From positions 175,224,994-175,288,993 of the forward strand of contig NC_085141.1 of the NCBI RefSeq assembly GCF_024139115.2: a DNA stretch of 64,000 bases, given 5' to 3'. The position numbers and the translations under genes were made by a program. Of the stretch, positions 34,687 to 46,389 are shown one piece after another. The stretch is from Armigeres subalbatus. Its lineage: Eukaryota > Arthropoda > Insecta > Diptera > Culicidae. Numbering within the stretch: position 1 is the first letter of the stretch; each line of letters begins with the position of its first letter. The notes beneath the pieces are model-generated. The model searched no databases. It was not told the DNA's origin and worked only from the letters and a program-made list of their open reading frames with translations.

Positions 34687-35397
34687 GGGCCTGTCTCATT
34701 CTGAGAAGTAAACTGAAATTAAACTTAAAAGTGACACTTCAATAATTATCGAATAACCCTGCTCGCAGAGCAAGAATACTTTTGACAGATATCGAATCAT
34801 TTTTCATATTGTGTTGGAATTGCTGGGTAGCACCAGCCATTCTTATGAACGAGTGACTTTTTGATTTTCGAACTGTCTCTTTTAAGTTTAATTCTCCAAA
34901 TGAGACAGACATTTAGAGTCAATACCGGAATTCAGTAAAAGTTCAACGAACACCAGTATAGGATCACTCGCTTGCATACAATAAATGAATCCATGTCTCA
35001 TTTGAAGAATTAAACTTAAAAGTGACAGTCAAACACAAACACAAAATCAAAAATTCACCGGTTCATAAGAATGGCTGGTGCTACCCAGTAATTCCAATAA
35101 AATATCGATGGAAAATTATTCGATATCTGTCAAAAGTAATCTTGCTCTGCGAGCAGGGTTATTCGATAATTATTGGAATGTCACTTTTAAGTTTGATTTC
35201 AGTTAAGAAAATTATTTTGAGCTTTTAAGTGGAATGGCTTCACTTGTCATAAGACGAGTTTGTACAATTTCATTGAATTCCACCACTTAATTGTATTTTG
35301 ACAGATACGTATTTCGACCTCAACAGTAAGGCCGTCTTCAGTGTCTCGTACTTGACTCGACTTGTTTTCAGTTCAATTCTCCAAATGAGACAACCCC
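34687..35397. mobile_element. Foldback element with TTA target duplication
   Basis: The outer ends GGGCCTGTCTCATTCTGAGA and the complement of the right end (GGGGTTGTCTCATTTGGAGA) are flanked by TTA (34684-34686, 35398-35400), which suits PIF/Harbinger-type targeting. Long inverted arms (about 34712-34910 and 34995-35205) share AATAACCCTGCTCGCAGAGC and GCTGGGTAGCACCAGCCATT. A second TGTCTCATTTG-type pair bounds the loop, so the element may be a foldback within a foldback. A segment at 35215-35360 holds a hammerhead-like motif. Confidence 0.7.
35304..35341 (-). ncRNA. Hammerhead-core-like motif (minus strand), activity doubtful
   Basis: On the minus strand it reads CTGAAGA, one extra C, then GGCCT, an 8-base loop, AGGTC and GAAA. 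This has the form of a hammerhead core with a 5-bp stem II (one G-U pair), but with CUGAAGA instead of CUGAUGA and one extra base before the stem. No stem I or III partner was found. Confidence 0.25.
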
Positions 35398-35439
35398 TTA
35401 CTGCATGGAATTTCACTATCACTTGTTGTTCTATGGTTT

Positions 35440-36070
35440 AAGAATAAGAAATCGATGGAAAGGCTCTGAATAGGCTAGATACAGACGAAGGATTCAAGGA
35501 AGAAAGGGACAAAATTGGGATCAAAAGGTAATCCGAAACCGTATTTTGATAAGCTCGGCCAACGATTTCCGCCGCAGTGTTCTCGACGAAATCAAGTTTG
35601 AAATCCAAACCAATTTCAAGAAGTTGATCGAAGCAGTGTGAAAAACCCCAGTCCCTGTTTCAACCCCAATATTTTTCGGCCCGGGAAAACGGAAGCGAGA
35701 AAATGACGAGAAATTTGAGCCGACTCCGAAGAGATTATCTCAGTTACGCCGTGGTACAGACAACTCCGCTCCATCAACCACTTCTGCCCCCTCAAGCGAC
35801 AGCGATATATTCTGGTTATACCTGTCCGACATTTCATCTGATACCCCTGATGAGTGTGTTGCAGAACTAGTTCATTAAAGAGTAGAAGCTGTTGATTTGA
35901 AAGTTATAAAACTGGTGCCCCGCGGGAAAGATGTCCGATCATTGAGTTTCGTGTCTTTCAAAATTGGGATGCCATCACAATTCAAACACAAAGCCATGCT
36001 ACCATCTACATGGCCTTCTGGAATTTCTTTCCGTGAGTTCGAAGAAAGAAACGCTACACGTTAGGTTTTT
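35440..36070 (+). pseudogene. LINE ORF1 remnant
   Basis: Several frames with stops. The best preserved part (about 35900-36065) reads LVPRGKDVRSLSFVSFKIG followed by TWPSGISFREFEE, a pattern I associate with the C-terminal end of ORF1 in mosquito CR1/Jockey-type LINEs. The upstream part is acidic and serine-rich (SAPSTTSAPSSDSD). No zinc finger is visible in what remains. Confidence 0.55.
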
Positions 36071-36240
36071 TTGGAAACCGCCTCTCCAATCCAGATTGGA
36101 GAGCGTCCCGAACATCCAGATGGAAACGACAACCACAGAGCTGAATTCCTCCGTGACGCAGCATCTGCATCACCCCCCTGCAGTTTAACGGAATCGTCGC
36201 CGACTACACTAATAAGGCCACTAGCTTCGAACGGTAATCA

Positions 36241-39002
36241 ACTGAATTCCATGACACTGTATTATCAGAATGTAAGAGGGCTGCGTACCAAAACCAACGA
36301 ATTGTATCTTAAGTTGTCCAGCTGTGACTATGATATCATAGTCCTCACCGAAACATGGCTTCGCCCTGACATCGCTGTGATCGCAACGCAGCTACAAGTA
36401 ATTCAACTCGCGGCGGCGGAGTACTTATTGCAGTGAAGGAAACGTTAAAATGCACATCCGTTAAACTAATCGACAGTGACCATCTTGAACAAGTTGCCGC
36501 ACGCATCAAACTACCCTCCTCTTCGATCTTCGTCTGTGGTATTTATCTCCGATCAAATTCCAGTCCGGCTCTTTATTTATCTCACTCAGCGACCGTATCA
36601 CAGATTTGCAATCAAGCCCAAGATTCCGACATAATTGTCACCGTAGGTGATTACAATCTTCCTGAGTTGACGTGGTCATAAGGACGAAGACATAAGTACT
36701 TTACTTCCAATTAACGCCTCATCGGAGCAAGAGATTGCCCTTGTCGAATCGATGGTTGCCTCTGGATTGCATCAGATCAACTCCCTGCTTAATTCAAATG
36801 GCCGTATTCTTGACCTGGCATTCGTTAACGAGCCCAACATAATTGAATTTCTTGAACCACCTACTTCCCTACTTCGTATCGACAACCATCATAAACCGTT
36901 TGTTCTTCGGATCAGTGTGAATGACAACAACAGAAATACCGATGTTCCGAATCACGACGACGGATTTGACTTCCGACACTGCAACTTTGCTGATCTTAAC
37001 AACGCCATTTTGTCTATCGACTGGACAGACTCCTTCAATGGCAAGAACACTGATGAAACCGTATGCGTTTTCTATGACAAACTATATGGTATCTTAAACG
37101 AGTACGTCCCGCGGAGACGAAAGCCAATTCCCTTCAAACATCCCTGGTGGACATCAGAGCTGCAACAGCTCCGGAACGCACTACGGAAAGCTCGCAAACG
37201 ATTCTTTCGCACACGTTCTGCAGACAACTGGAACAGCCTCCGCTCAATAGAATCAAGCTACACCGAACGTCAAGAAGCCGTATTCCGTGACTATGTCGCT
37301 CGCCTGGAAGAAACTGCTAAACACAATCCGTCCTCGTTTTGGTCGTTCATACGCAACCGTAGGCAATCAAATGCCATTCCTACCAACTTGACGTTCAAAG
37401 ATCGTTCAGCTGATACACCGGATGATTCTGCAAACCTTTTCGCCGATTTTTTTATGGAGTGCATAGTTCTTCTTCGCCGAATTTTGCTCCAGAAACTCTA
37501 CGAAACGTTCTTCCTTTCGATGTTAACCTACCACCTTTAGTCGTTTCGCAAAACGATGTCCTCGCAATATTGAAGAAATTAGACATTTCAAAAGGACCTG
37601 GTACGGATAGGCTATCGCCGATGTTCATCAAGGAGTGCGCTGTGTCATTGCAGGCACCGTTGGCAGATCTTCAATAAGTCACTGCATGAGGGATCATTCC
37701 TGAACTATGGAAAACGGCCGCCATCACTCCGATATTGAAATCGGGTGACAAACACGAAGTCGAAAACTACCGAGGTATATCTATTTTATGCTGCTTGGGA
37801 AAAGTCTTCGAAGAGCTTGTCAATAACGTATTGTACGCCGCATCCCAGCCACTGTTATCCGATTTTCAACACGGTTTTGTGAAGAAGCGATCGACCACAT
37901 CGAACCTAATGTCGTATGTGAATTATATTTCGAAAGAGATCGAGGCTCGACATCAAGTAGATGCAATATATTTCGACTTCTCTAAGGCCTTCGACAAAGT
38001 TCCCCACGAGCTCACTATCCAGAAATTCAAATATCTGTGTTTTCCTGACTGGATAACGCAATGGCTGCACTCATATTTAAGTGGAAGAAAGGCCTTCGTC
38101 AGATTGAATAGCTCTCGCTCACGCGCGTTTACCATTACGTCCGGTGTCCCGCAAGGAAGTGTACTTGGACCTTTAATCTTTGTACTGTTTATAAACGACC
38201 TATGTAGTCGGCTAAAATCGGGCCAGTTACTGTATGCTGACGACCTAAAAATATTTAAAGTAATCTCATCGCATCTCGATTGTTGTGCGCTTCAGACCGA
38301 TATAGACGAACTCCAACTGTGGTGTTCGGAAAATGGAAGGGCTCTCAACATAAGCAAATGCAAAGCTATATCGTTTTCTCGCCGAAATACACGTATCGAA
38401 AATGGGTATGCGATAGGTTCTACTCAATTAGAACGTGTAGATTTGATCCGCGATTTGGGGGTGACCATTGATACCAAGCTTCGTTTTAATGAGCACATCA
38501 GCATGACTACCGCGAAAGCATTTGCTGCATTGGGTTTCATTCGTCGAAATACAAAGGACGGACATCTATGCACTCAAAGCGTTGTACTGTTCAACGGTTC
38601 GAAGTATCTTGGAGTATGCAGTATGTGTGTGGTCCCCATACCAGGATTGAAAAGGTTCAACGATGTTTCATCAGATACGCCCTCCGTCGGCTTCCCTGGA
38701 ATGATCCTGTAAACCTCCCGGACTATTCCAGCCGCTGCAAACTTATAGGCCTGGAGACACTTGCGCTTCGTCGGACTAATCTGCAAAGGGTGTTTGTTTT
38801 TGATATTTTGAAAAATCTCGTGCAGTGTCCATATTTGTTGCGAAATGTTACGTTTTACGCTCCTTCTCGGCAGCTGCGTGAACGGGATCTTATTATGATT
38901 CAGCGTCACAGGACGTCATATGGTTTTAACAACCCTCTGGAAAACTGTTTTCGGTCGTTTAATAGTGCAAGTGCTGTTTTTGATTTTAATGTTTTTGAAT
39001 AG
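36241..39002 (+). pseudogene. Jockey/CR1-like ORF2: endonuclease and reverse transcriptase
   Basis: The endonuclease starts with LYYQNVRGLRTK and IIVLTETWLRP (about 36250-36370). After frame breaks come VTVGDYNLPELTW and a DNHHKPFVL motif in place of the usual SDHxP. The linker has PWWTSELQQLRNALRK. RT motifs run from about 37580: GPGTDRLSP, NYRGISILC, FDFSKAFDKVPH, GVPQGSVLGPLIF and an intact catalytic YADD at about 38236. The thumb region extends to 39002. Breaks are seen near 36400-36435, 36680, 37440-37540, 37677 and 38570-38700. The long open stretch 37735-38712 suggests moderate age. Confidence 0.82.
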
Positions 39003-39154
39003 AATAAGAAATATTAGATAAGAAGCAGTCTGAGGAGTTTTATAATTCAAGACGAAGAAATAAATAAATAAATCATGAATGTGGTGCTACGTCTAACGCC
39101 TTTGCAAAGGTTATTATCTTTTTAAATGTTGGTAGGTTTTTCCTCTCAGTTCCC

Positions 39155-39184
39155 CTGATGAAGGCAACAAAAACTTGCCGAAAC
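39155..39184 (+). ncRNA. Hammerhead-core-like motif (plus strand), activity doubtful
   Basis: CTGATGA (39155-39161), one extra A, GGCAA, a 7-base loop, TTGCC, then GAAAC. Stem II pairs perfectly and both conserved strands of a hammerhead core are present, but the extra A between CUGAUGA and the stem departs from the canonical core. Partners for stems I and III are not evident. It lies about 80 bases downstream of the LINE tail. Confidence 0.3.
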
Positions 39185-39254
39185 GTTGGGACAGATCTTA
39201 AACGGTTGTTCCAAAAATATCCAGACTGAAAAGCCGTAACCTCACAATTATATT

Positions 39255-39700
39255 AACACTAGCTTTATGTACCCGGCCTTGCTCGGAATTGCCAGTTTGA
39301 TTCGCAGTTTTTTTTCACAATCGGAAAATGAATAAACCAATTGGTCAACAGGATAATTGCGTTTTCTTATCGATACTTCATCATTTGATCAGAAGAAGGC
39401 AGATTTCATTTGAAAACATTGACTGGTTTTGAAGAAGGGAGCAAACCCATAATCGCCATATTCCGGGCAAACGTTTATTTCTAAAGAAGGAAAAACATCC
39501 ACCGATGCCTTATTCCGGGCAAACGTCTATTTTTAAAGAAGGGATCACATTCACCATCCAGAAGGAAACACATTAATCATTGCTTGTCACTGGGCAACCA
39601 TAATTTCGATAAATGGTTAAATTGATCGATAACTAAACAATACAATAATGGGTTCAGAAGTTAGGCTGGAGCATACACACAAACATACAAACATTGAGTT
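39255..39700. repeat. Dispersed CCCGGCCTTGCTCGG-type repeat
   Basis: It opens with TATGTACCCGGCCTTGCTCG and ends with ACACAAACATACAAACATTG plus TTTTATATAT. A variant opening, TATGTATTCGGCTTTGCTAG, lies at about 39959. The satellite copies at 45910-46380 also end in a CATACATACATAG tail. TATTCCGGGCAAACGT is tandemly repeated near 39460-39530. Confidence 0.5.
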
Positions 39701-39710
39701 TTATATATCT

Positions 39711-39928
39711 CCTTATTCAAAAGGACGTATGTGATTTTGTAAACAAAGATGCATACGTCGATTTGTCAAATATGATGGCACTCCTACGCAAACCAACACA
39801 ACGAACATGTAGCCGAAACCTCCCCTACCTGTATGTGGCGATGGTTTGCGTGGGAGTGCTATCAGATTGCAGAAATCAACGTTTAAATTTTTGTTTACAA
39901 AATCACATACGTCACATACGTTGAATAA
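39711..39928. mobile_element. Foldback MITE (about 218 bp)
   Basis: The left TTATTCAA with CGTATGTGATTTTGTAAACA is mirrored on the right by TGTTTACAAAATCACATACG and TTGAATAA. Inner arms (GGCACTCCTACGCAAACC and GGTTTGCGTGGGAGTGC) are also complementary, so nearly the whole element is a hairpin. The TSD is unclear. Confidence 0.75.
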
Positions 39929-40099
39929 GTATCCGAGATATATAGATAGCTAATAGCTATATGTATTCGGCTTTGCTAGGGACTGAAAAGTAAATTATTC
40001 AATTAAAATGTCCAATGCTGTAGCACAAAACCCACAGAGGTAGATCTACCGCTCATAGAATTGTTCCTTTGTATCAATATATTTTTATATCTTTGTTTG

Positions 40100-40611
40100 G
40101 CCCTACCTTTTCAATAAACATCTTCCAAAAATAGAGAATAAGTGTACCAAATCTGGTTGGAATTTATCCTGGGAGTTACACTGAATTGCTCATTTTTTAA
40201 AGACAACCCCTTCCCCCCATAACTTTCCCTTTTCCCCAATGACCCTCCCACCTCCTTTGTTATCTTCTCCTTGGGATAGAAAATGTGTACACCAATTTTG
40301 GTTGAAATCGGTCCTGGGAGTTAGGTGTTACACTGAATTGCTCTTTTTCTAAATACAACCCTTCCCCTTACCATCCCTTTTTCCCAATGATCATACCACC
40401 CTTTGTTATTTTCTCCTTAGGATAGAGAATGTGTACCAAATTTGGATGAAATCGGTCCAGGGGTTCAAAAGATACACTGAATTGCTTGTTTTCTGAACAA
40501 TACCCTCCCCCAGCCCCTCCCTCTTTACCAAATTACACTTCCATATGATCGACTACTCTTAGTGAATATGTGTACAAAATTTGGTTGATATGGGTACTGG
40601 GGTTGGGAGTT
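40100..40611. repeat. ~145-bp tandem repeat, left part
   Basis: Units contain TGTACCAAATTTGGTTGAAA, TCGGTCC, ACACTGAATTGCTC, a C-rich block (CCCTCCCCC) and CCTTTGTTATCTTCTCCTTA. ACACTGAATTGCT recurs at about 40176, 40328 and 40469. The array resumes at 45910 on the far side of a LINE. Confidence 0.8.
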
Positions 40612-41372
40612 GATGATGATGATGATGATGATGGTCCCGCCACATACCCCTACAAAGGTTTGAGCTGGACGAGTTATCTTTAAGATAATTAAATAAGATC
40701 AATGTAATCGGTTTTGCAAACAAACGATCCGATTGTATATACAGATATAAAATCCAAAATAAAATTCCATACTGTACAGCAAAAATAAATTGGTAAAATG
40801 AACTAAAGAACTACACCTAGAATTTTTGTAATCAACAGTAGTGATACATGGAGCTCATCAAAAGCTAAACTTGTGAAACCTCTCGCACAGATTTCAAAAG
40901 CTCCGCCAAACATCGCGTTCTTTTCACAAACCAATATCGCAATCTAAAACTCACATGTATCTGAACATGGATCATTAGGTTCGACAACCAAACATCAAAA
41001 CTTGTGTAACCGCTCCGTCGATAACAAAAGTTTCGGAACAACCGCGAGTAAAAAATAATCTACCAGAAGGCTTACTACTAATTCAAGAGCATGATTCAAC
41101 AGTTCGAAATATGCAAGTTTTTAAATAAATTCAAAATCATTCATATCTGTAATCCGCGCGCGATGCTCAAACTTTTGTAGACTACACAAAGAAAGGTTCA
41201 AAAATAAACTACGTCAATAAATTAAAATCCATCATCATCATCGAGGCGAACGTTATAGCTTATTAATGCCTCAATAAATAATAAAAATAAACATGGTCCA
41301 TAAAAATCATCCGTTGTTAAAAACTTCGTCAAGATACATGTGTTAATGGGTAAAAAATTGCCGGGTAGCTGT

Positions 41373-44167
41373 TCAAAAGGCAGCTTTGACGTGTGAAATA
41401 CATTGTCTCTTAAACTGTGTTAGCGTGACTGCACGTTTGATGTGTGAAGGCATCGAATTGAAAACATTTATACCTTTAAAAAACAAAGAGTTTTGTGAAG
41501 CGCCATACAGAAAATAGGGTGTTCTCACATTATCCGCGTGTCTAGTATTATAACTATGAATATCACTTCCTCTTTCAATTCGATCACACAAATATCGAGG
41601 CAGTAAACCGTTTATTACTTTAAAATGAACACCATAGTCAAGTACACTATTCTTTTGCTTCACTGACAGCCATTGTAAGGCGTCCAACAGGAAAGTTGAG
41701 GAAGTGAATCTATCACATTTTAAAATCAAACGCATTATTTTATTTTGTAAGCGCTGCAATCTCGATATTTGTGTTTCGTTAGCCAAGAAAAGGATGGAAG
41801 GGCAAAATCCAGATGAGGAGAGATGATTGATTTATACAAGAGTATTTTGCTACCAATAGTCAAATCGTGTTTTAATCGGCAGAGCATTCCATACTTCTTG
41901 GCTATTTTCTTGATAACATTGTCAATATGTATGTCAAATTTTAGCTTGTCATCAATAATCACGCCAAGATATTTAATATCGCGGACGCGATCAATTGTCT
42001 CATCATCAATTTTAACAGAGACATCCTCATTTACTCGGGTTCGCGAAATTACCATGTATTTTGTTTTATTAATATTCAATTTCAATTGCTTGTATTTCAA
42101 CCATCTACTTAGAGAGTGTAAATCCTCGTTCAAGCGTGGAACGGCATCTGCTAAATTTTTAGCTGCAATGAATATCACGGTGTCATCAGCAAAAAGATTT
42201 ATATCACAAAATCGTAAGACTCGTCGCATGTCATTTATATACATAATGAATAAAATAGGCCCTAATACACTTCCCTGTGGCACTCCTAGCGTGTTCTCCA
42301 CGGGACTAGAAACAGAATCATTAAAAGCAGTCCTTTGAGATCTGTCAGACAAATAGCTTTCAAACCAATTGTATGCAGATCCCGAAATTCCAAAGCGCTT
42401 GATTGTGCTCAACAATAAGGGCCGAGAAATTGTCTCAAAAGCGCGTTTTAGATCCAAGAACACAGCAACAATCGTATCTTTACGCTCTACATTTTCCTTC
42501 CATTTAGCTAATACCAAGTTCAATGCGGTTTCACAAGAATGACCTTCTCGATATCCCGATTGTTCCGGTATCAGCAAGTTATTTCTATTCAAATACTCAA
42601 GCAGCTGGCCTTTTACTACAAGTTCCAAAATTTTCTCTAATGTGTGCAACATATTGATAGGACGAAACTCTTCGGCTTTAATCGTCCCAGCAACTTTTTG
42701 AATCGGAATCACTAGAGATTCCTTCCAAACTTGTGGCACGTGCCCAGTTCGTAAAGATTCATTTATAAGGTCCAGCAAGTTGTGTCCGATGACATCAAAG
42801 CAGTCTTGTATTACCTTGGCATTAACATTATCGACTCCAGCCGTTTTTCCAATTGAAAAGCAAATATTTTCAAGTTCTTCTAATGTTATTGGGTGAAATC
42901 CATCAAATCTACAATTAAAATTAATCGGCTGTTTTATTTCGTCAGGCTCATCAACTAACTCAATTGACTGGTTAATCAGTGAGACACTGTTGACGAAATA
43001 TTGATTGAATTTATCTGCAATAACTTGTTCTGACTGTTCTACTGTGCCATCGAAGGTTATGGATCGCGGTTTGCTACTATTAGGTTTTAACAAGGATTTC
43101 AAAATTTTCCATAACTCTTTGCTGTTGTTTTGATGCTGATCAATTTTCCTCTGAATATATTCGCATCTCGTTTTTTCAACATATGCGAATATTTATTACG
43201 CGCGACCTGATACCTTTTCCAATGAATAGCATTATTACTTCTACAAAATTTTCTGTACAATTTGTCCCTTTTACGTTTGAATCGTAAAAGATCCAGATTG
43301 TACCAGCTGTTCGAGTTTTTCAGAGATACATATTTATGTTCTATTAGATTATTGGTACAGGTTTTCAAAACGTCAGTAAGAACAGCTGATTTTTGATCTA
43401 ACGAACCGACGTTTGATTGAAAATCCACGGTTCTTGCGACAAGACCCGAGATAGCTTGTTTAGAATATTTTCTCCAACACTTTAATTTGATAAGATCACT
43501 ATTATTATCACTATTATCATCTACGTTAATTACTAGAGTTTCATGATCGGTTATTTTCAAATCACAAATCGTTACCGTACTAACGGAATCGAAATTAGAA
43601 TATACATGATCAATTAAAGTTCTAGTGTGCTGAGAAATACGTGTGTAATCGAAGACCTTTTGTTTCAAATAAAAAAAGTCTGCTAACCGTTTCAAATGAT
43701 TCGAATTATGGATGTCACACCAATTGATATTAAAATCGCCAGCGAGTATATTTAATTTACTAGGATCTATGAACATCTCCAACCAGTTCTCCAAAATTTC
43801 AACAAATCGCTGGTCATTTGAACTGGGAGAGTGATATAAAACTCCATAGTTACCCATCTTCATGCCACGTTCAACTGCAATGCCTAAGAACCAGTTACCA
43901 TCACAAACTTCGTTCAATTGAAGCTTGAAATGAACCGATTCTTTGACATAAATAGCAACACCGCCAGTGTGTCTTGAATGTGATAAACAAGCAGCTACAC
44001 TGTAACCCGGGATACTGTACTGTTCGAAAGAATCACTGTCAACGATATGCGTTTCAGATAAAAGACTAAAATGGACGTTTATCTTCTACAAGCTGACGTA
44101 ATGCAACGTAGTTTGTAGAGAGACCTGCAATGTTCAAATACAAAATATCGAATTTATTTACATTCAT
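41373..44167 (-). pseudogene. CR1/L2-like ORF2: endonuclease and RT, few frameshifts
   Basis: The start chosen is the ATG at 44167 (MNVNKFDILYLNIAGLS), the first in frame with the endonuclease. Endonuclease motifs include SETH, GGVAIYV, ILAGDFNINW and LIDHVYS, and ITDHETLV replaces SDH. RT motifs: EFRPINMLHTLEKILE, EQSGYREGHSCETAL, AVFLDLKRAFETI, LGVPQGSVLGPILF and the catalytic FADDTVIF. The C-terminal part ends HIKRAVTLTQFKRQC at 41373. I see only about three lesions: a lost T near 44068, an indel in an A-run near 43170 and a shift near 41740-41786. All look like single-base changes in or near short runs. There is no RNase H. Clade assignment is inferred. Confidence 0.85.
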
Positions 44168-44182
44168 ACTAGAACTTGGTTG

Positions 44183-45606
44183 CTATTCATTGAAATGCAA
44201 GCTGCTCTTTTTGCGATCAACTAATCTTTTATACACTTTGCATTCAGTACTGAATGCTCCGTGTTTAACGTCCAAATTCGTTTTACGTTCTTGATTCATT
44301 TTATTACAATTAACACATTTCAATACAGATGACGTGCATTCAGATGTCTTGTGAGGTCCACTGCACTTAGAGCACGCGATAGCGTTTTGCAATCTGTGCT
44401 CATGTGCCCAAATTCTCCACATTGGAAACACCTAAGAATACTAATCTCAGGAACAACAAGGCACCGATCAAACCTTATATTTACTTTCTTCGCGGTCAAC
44501 AAACAGCTATGACTGTCTTTATCGACTTCAATCACAACGTTGTACTTGTTGTATTTGAAACGAGGATTTTCAAACACCCGTATTACTTTTACATCATTGA
44601 TAGCGATGTCTTCATTCTGATCTTTTAAAATCTGAATGAAGTCATCGGAGGAAAGTTTCTCGCTCATGCCCATCACTTTTAACCTTGGCACCGATGAGGG
44701 AACAACAGCATTGTAATTTTCACCCAACTCGCTTTGAATGCCTTCTTTCACAACATTAATACTATATCCTGTTGCACACTCAGCAATAATAGAGCCGTTT
44801 TTCCCGTTTCTAAAGTTACTGATTTTGTGTGTTTTTGGATCTAATTTGGTGGTCAAAAATTTCCGAGTATCATCGCTACTCTGGTTGGACTCTTTCGGTT
44901 TTATCACTATAACCGGACGAGCCTTACGAACAACCTTCACATCATTAGCGGTCGTACTTTTTGTCTTAGCTTTATTACTACTATTACTTTTCATCCCAGT
45001 GCACTTCTTCTTAACAATATCCGCGAAACTAACCTTTTCATTAAAAACATCATCAGACGCGTCGTCTGCTTCCTGAACCTTTCGCTTTTTACCTCTGGGA
45101 TTAAGTGCCGACTCCGAAGTCGAACGAGATGAACCTTGCATTACATTCATTGCAGCTACTTTACTGCGCGCATCAAATTGTAAAATGAACCTTTCATATT
45201 TTCCAACTCATTTCCAATTAAATCCGAAAACCAGAGACTGCATTGTCTAAGGCATTTTGTACCTTTTTCCCCAATTGCTCCATCCTGTCTTTCAACGCGA
45301 TGTTTATCTGAGCAGCAATATTGTCTCGAATACCACCGATCGAATCAGAGAGTGAAGAAATCTTCTTCATCTCTTCTTCCAACTTTTGTGTATTCGAGAA
45401 CAGAATATTCTGCTCGCCACAACACTGGCTTGATAAACATTGATCACACTTGAACACAACATTTACATTCTCCGTGACCAGCTTTGCCAATGGTTTGGTC
45501 ATGGAAGTGCACTTGTAGTGGTACACTTTAGCGCAACCACAACCCGAACAACTCATAGGCAAATCGCTGGGCAGGACCCCATACCGCACTCACTGCACTC
45601 AACCAT
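44183..45606 (-). pseudogene. CR1/L2-like ORF1 with PHD-like finger and CCHC knuckles
   Basis: The start at 45606 gives MVECSECG, and after a shift near 45580 the frame continues CSGCGCAKVYHYKC and CDQC, a C4HC3 arrangement resembling a PHD finger. A coiled-coil segment follows (QKLEEEMKKISSLSD, about 45280-45400). After shifts near 45190-45220 come a basic, lysine-rich linker (45150-44900) and a fold region, then the zinc knuckles CFQCGEFGHMSTDC and CSKCSGPHKTSEC with a shift between them near 44388 (one A lost). ORF1 binds the element RNA. It ends 15 bases upstream of the ORF2 ATG. Confidence 0.8.
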
Positions 45607-45909
45607 CTCGCTACTACCTTCACACAGCTCAAACGGTACCAATGCAGACGACACAAAACACAAAAGAAACAATAAAGGCGCAAAAATGTTACCGGCCGCC
45701 AGCTGCTGCTGGGGCAGAAAATCCACAATTAAACGAAAATAACCAGCAGCGACAACCTGTCGGCTAGTTATTTCGATGCAGAAAACACTTGGGCACGCAA
45801 AGGAAATGTATTTCCCGCGGCACTTGATCAATTTCACACGTTAATTGATTTTTATTTATCACTGCACTGCAGAAACAAACTACACCGTTCACCGTTTCAC
45901 CATTTCACG

Positions 45910-46340
45910 CACTGAATTGCTCGTTTTATAAAGACAACCCCTCCCCCCATACCCTCCCTTTTTTTACAATGACCGCCCCACCCGCTTTGTTATCTTTTGT
46001 TTAGGGTAGAGAATGTTTGTATCAAATTTGGTTGAAATCGGTGCAGGGGTTCAGAATTTACTCTGAATTACCCGTTTTCTGAACCATACCCCTCCCTCCA
46101 GACCCCTCCCCCCTTTCAAAGATTACACTCTCATATGGTTGTCTCCTTATATTGAATATGTGTACAAAATTTGATTGAAATCGGCCCTAGGAGATGCAAG
46201 TTACACATAATTGTTCGTTTTCTAAACAAAACCCCTCCCCCTTTTCTAAATGACCCTCCCACCCCCTTTGTCAACTTCCCCTGAGGATAGAGAACGTGTG
46301 TATCAAATTTGGTTGAATTCGGCCAAGTGGTTCAGAAGTA
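45910..46340. repeat. ~145-bp tandem repeat, right part
   Basis: Continuation of 40100-40611: CACTGAATTGCTCG, then variants ACTCTGAATTACCCG (about 46059) and ACACATAATTGTTCG (about 46203). It ends in a CATACATACATAG tail and TTTTTATATTATATT. Confidence 0.8.
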
Positions 46341-46389
46341 GTTAGCGAACATACATACATAGATTGATTTTTATATTATATTAACATAA

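Larger units (their letters stand above)
35401..39075 (+). mobile_element. Jockey/CR1-like LINE, inactivated
   Basis: It encodes an ORF1 remnant and an endonuclease-RT ORF2 without RNase H, ending in an AAATAAATAAATAAAT tail (39055-39072). The 5' end is not sharply defined. The clade is inferred from ORF1 motif type and RT motifs such as FDFSKAFDKVPH. Confidence 0.75.
40612..45909 (-). mobile_element. Nearly intact CR1/L2-like LINE inserted in a tandem array
   Basis: Minus-strand element with a short 5' leader (about 45607-45909), ORF1, ORF2, a 3' untranslated region (about 40635-41372) and an ATC-repeat tail (40612-40634). The flanking tandem repeat continues across it: the left flank ends GGGAGTT and the right resumes CACTGAATTGCTC in phase. 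No clear TSD is seen, which is common in this group. The length of about 5.3 kb and the few lesions imply a relatively young copy. Confidence 0.82.
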
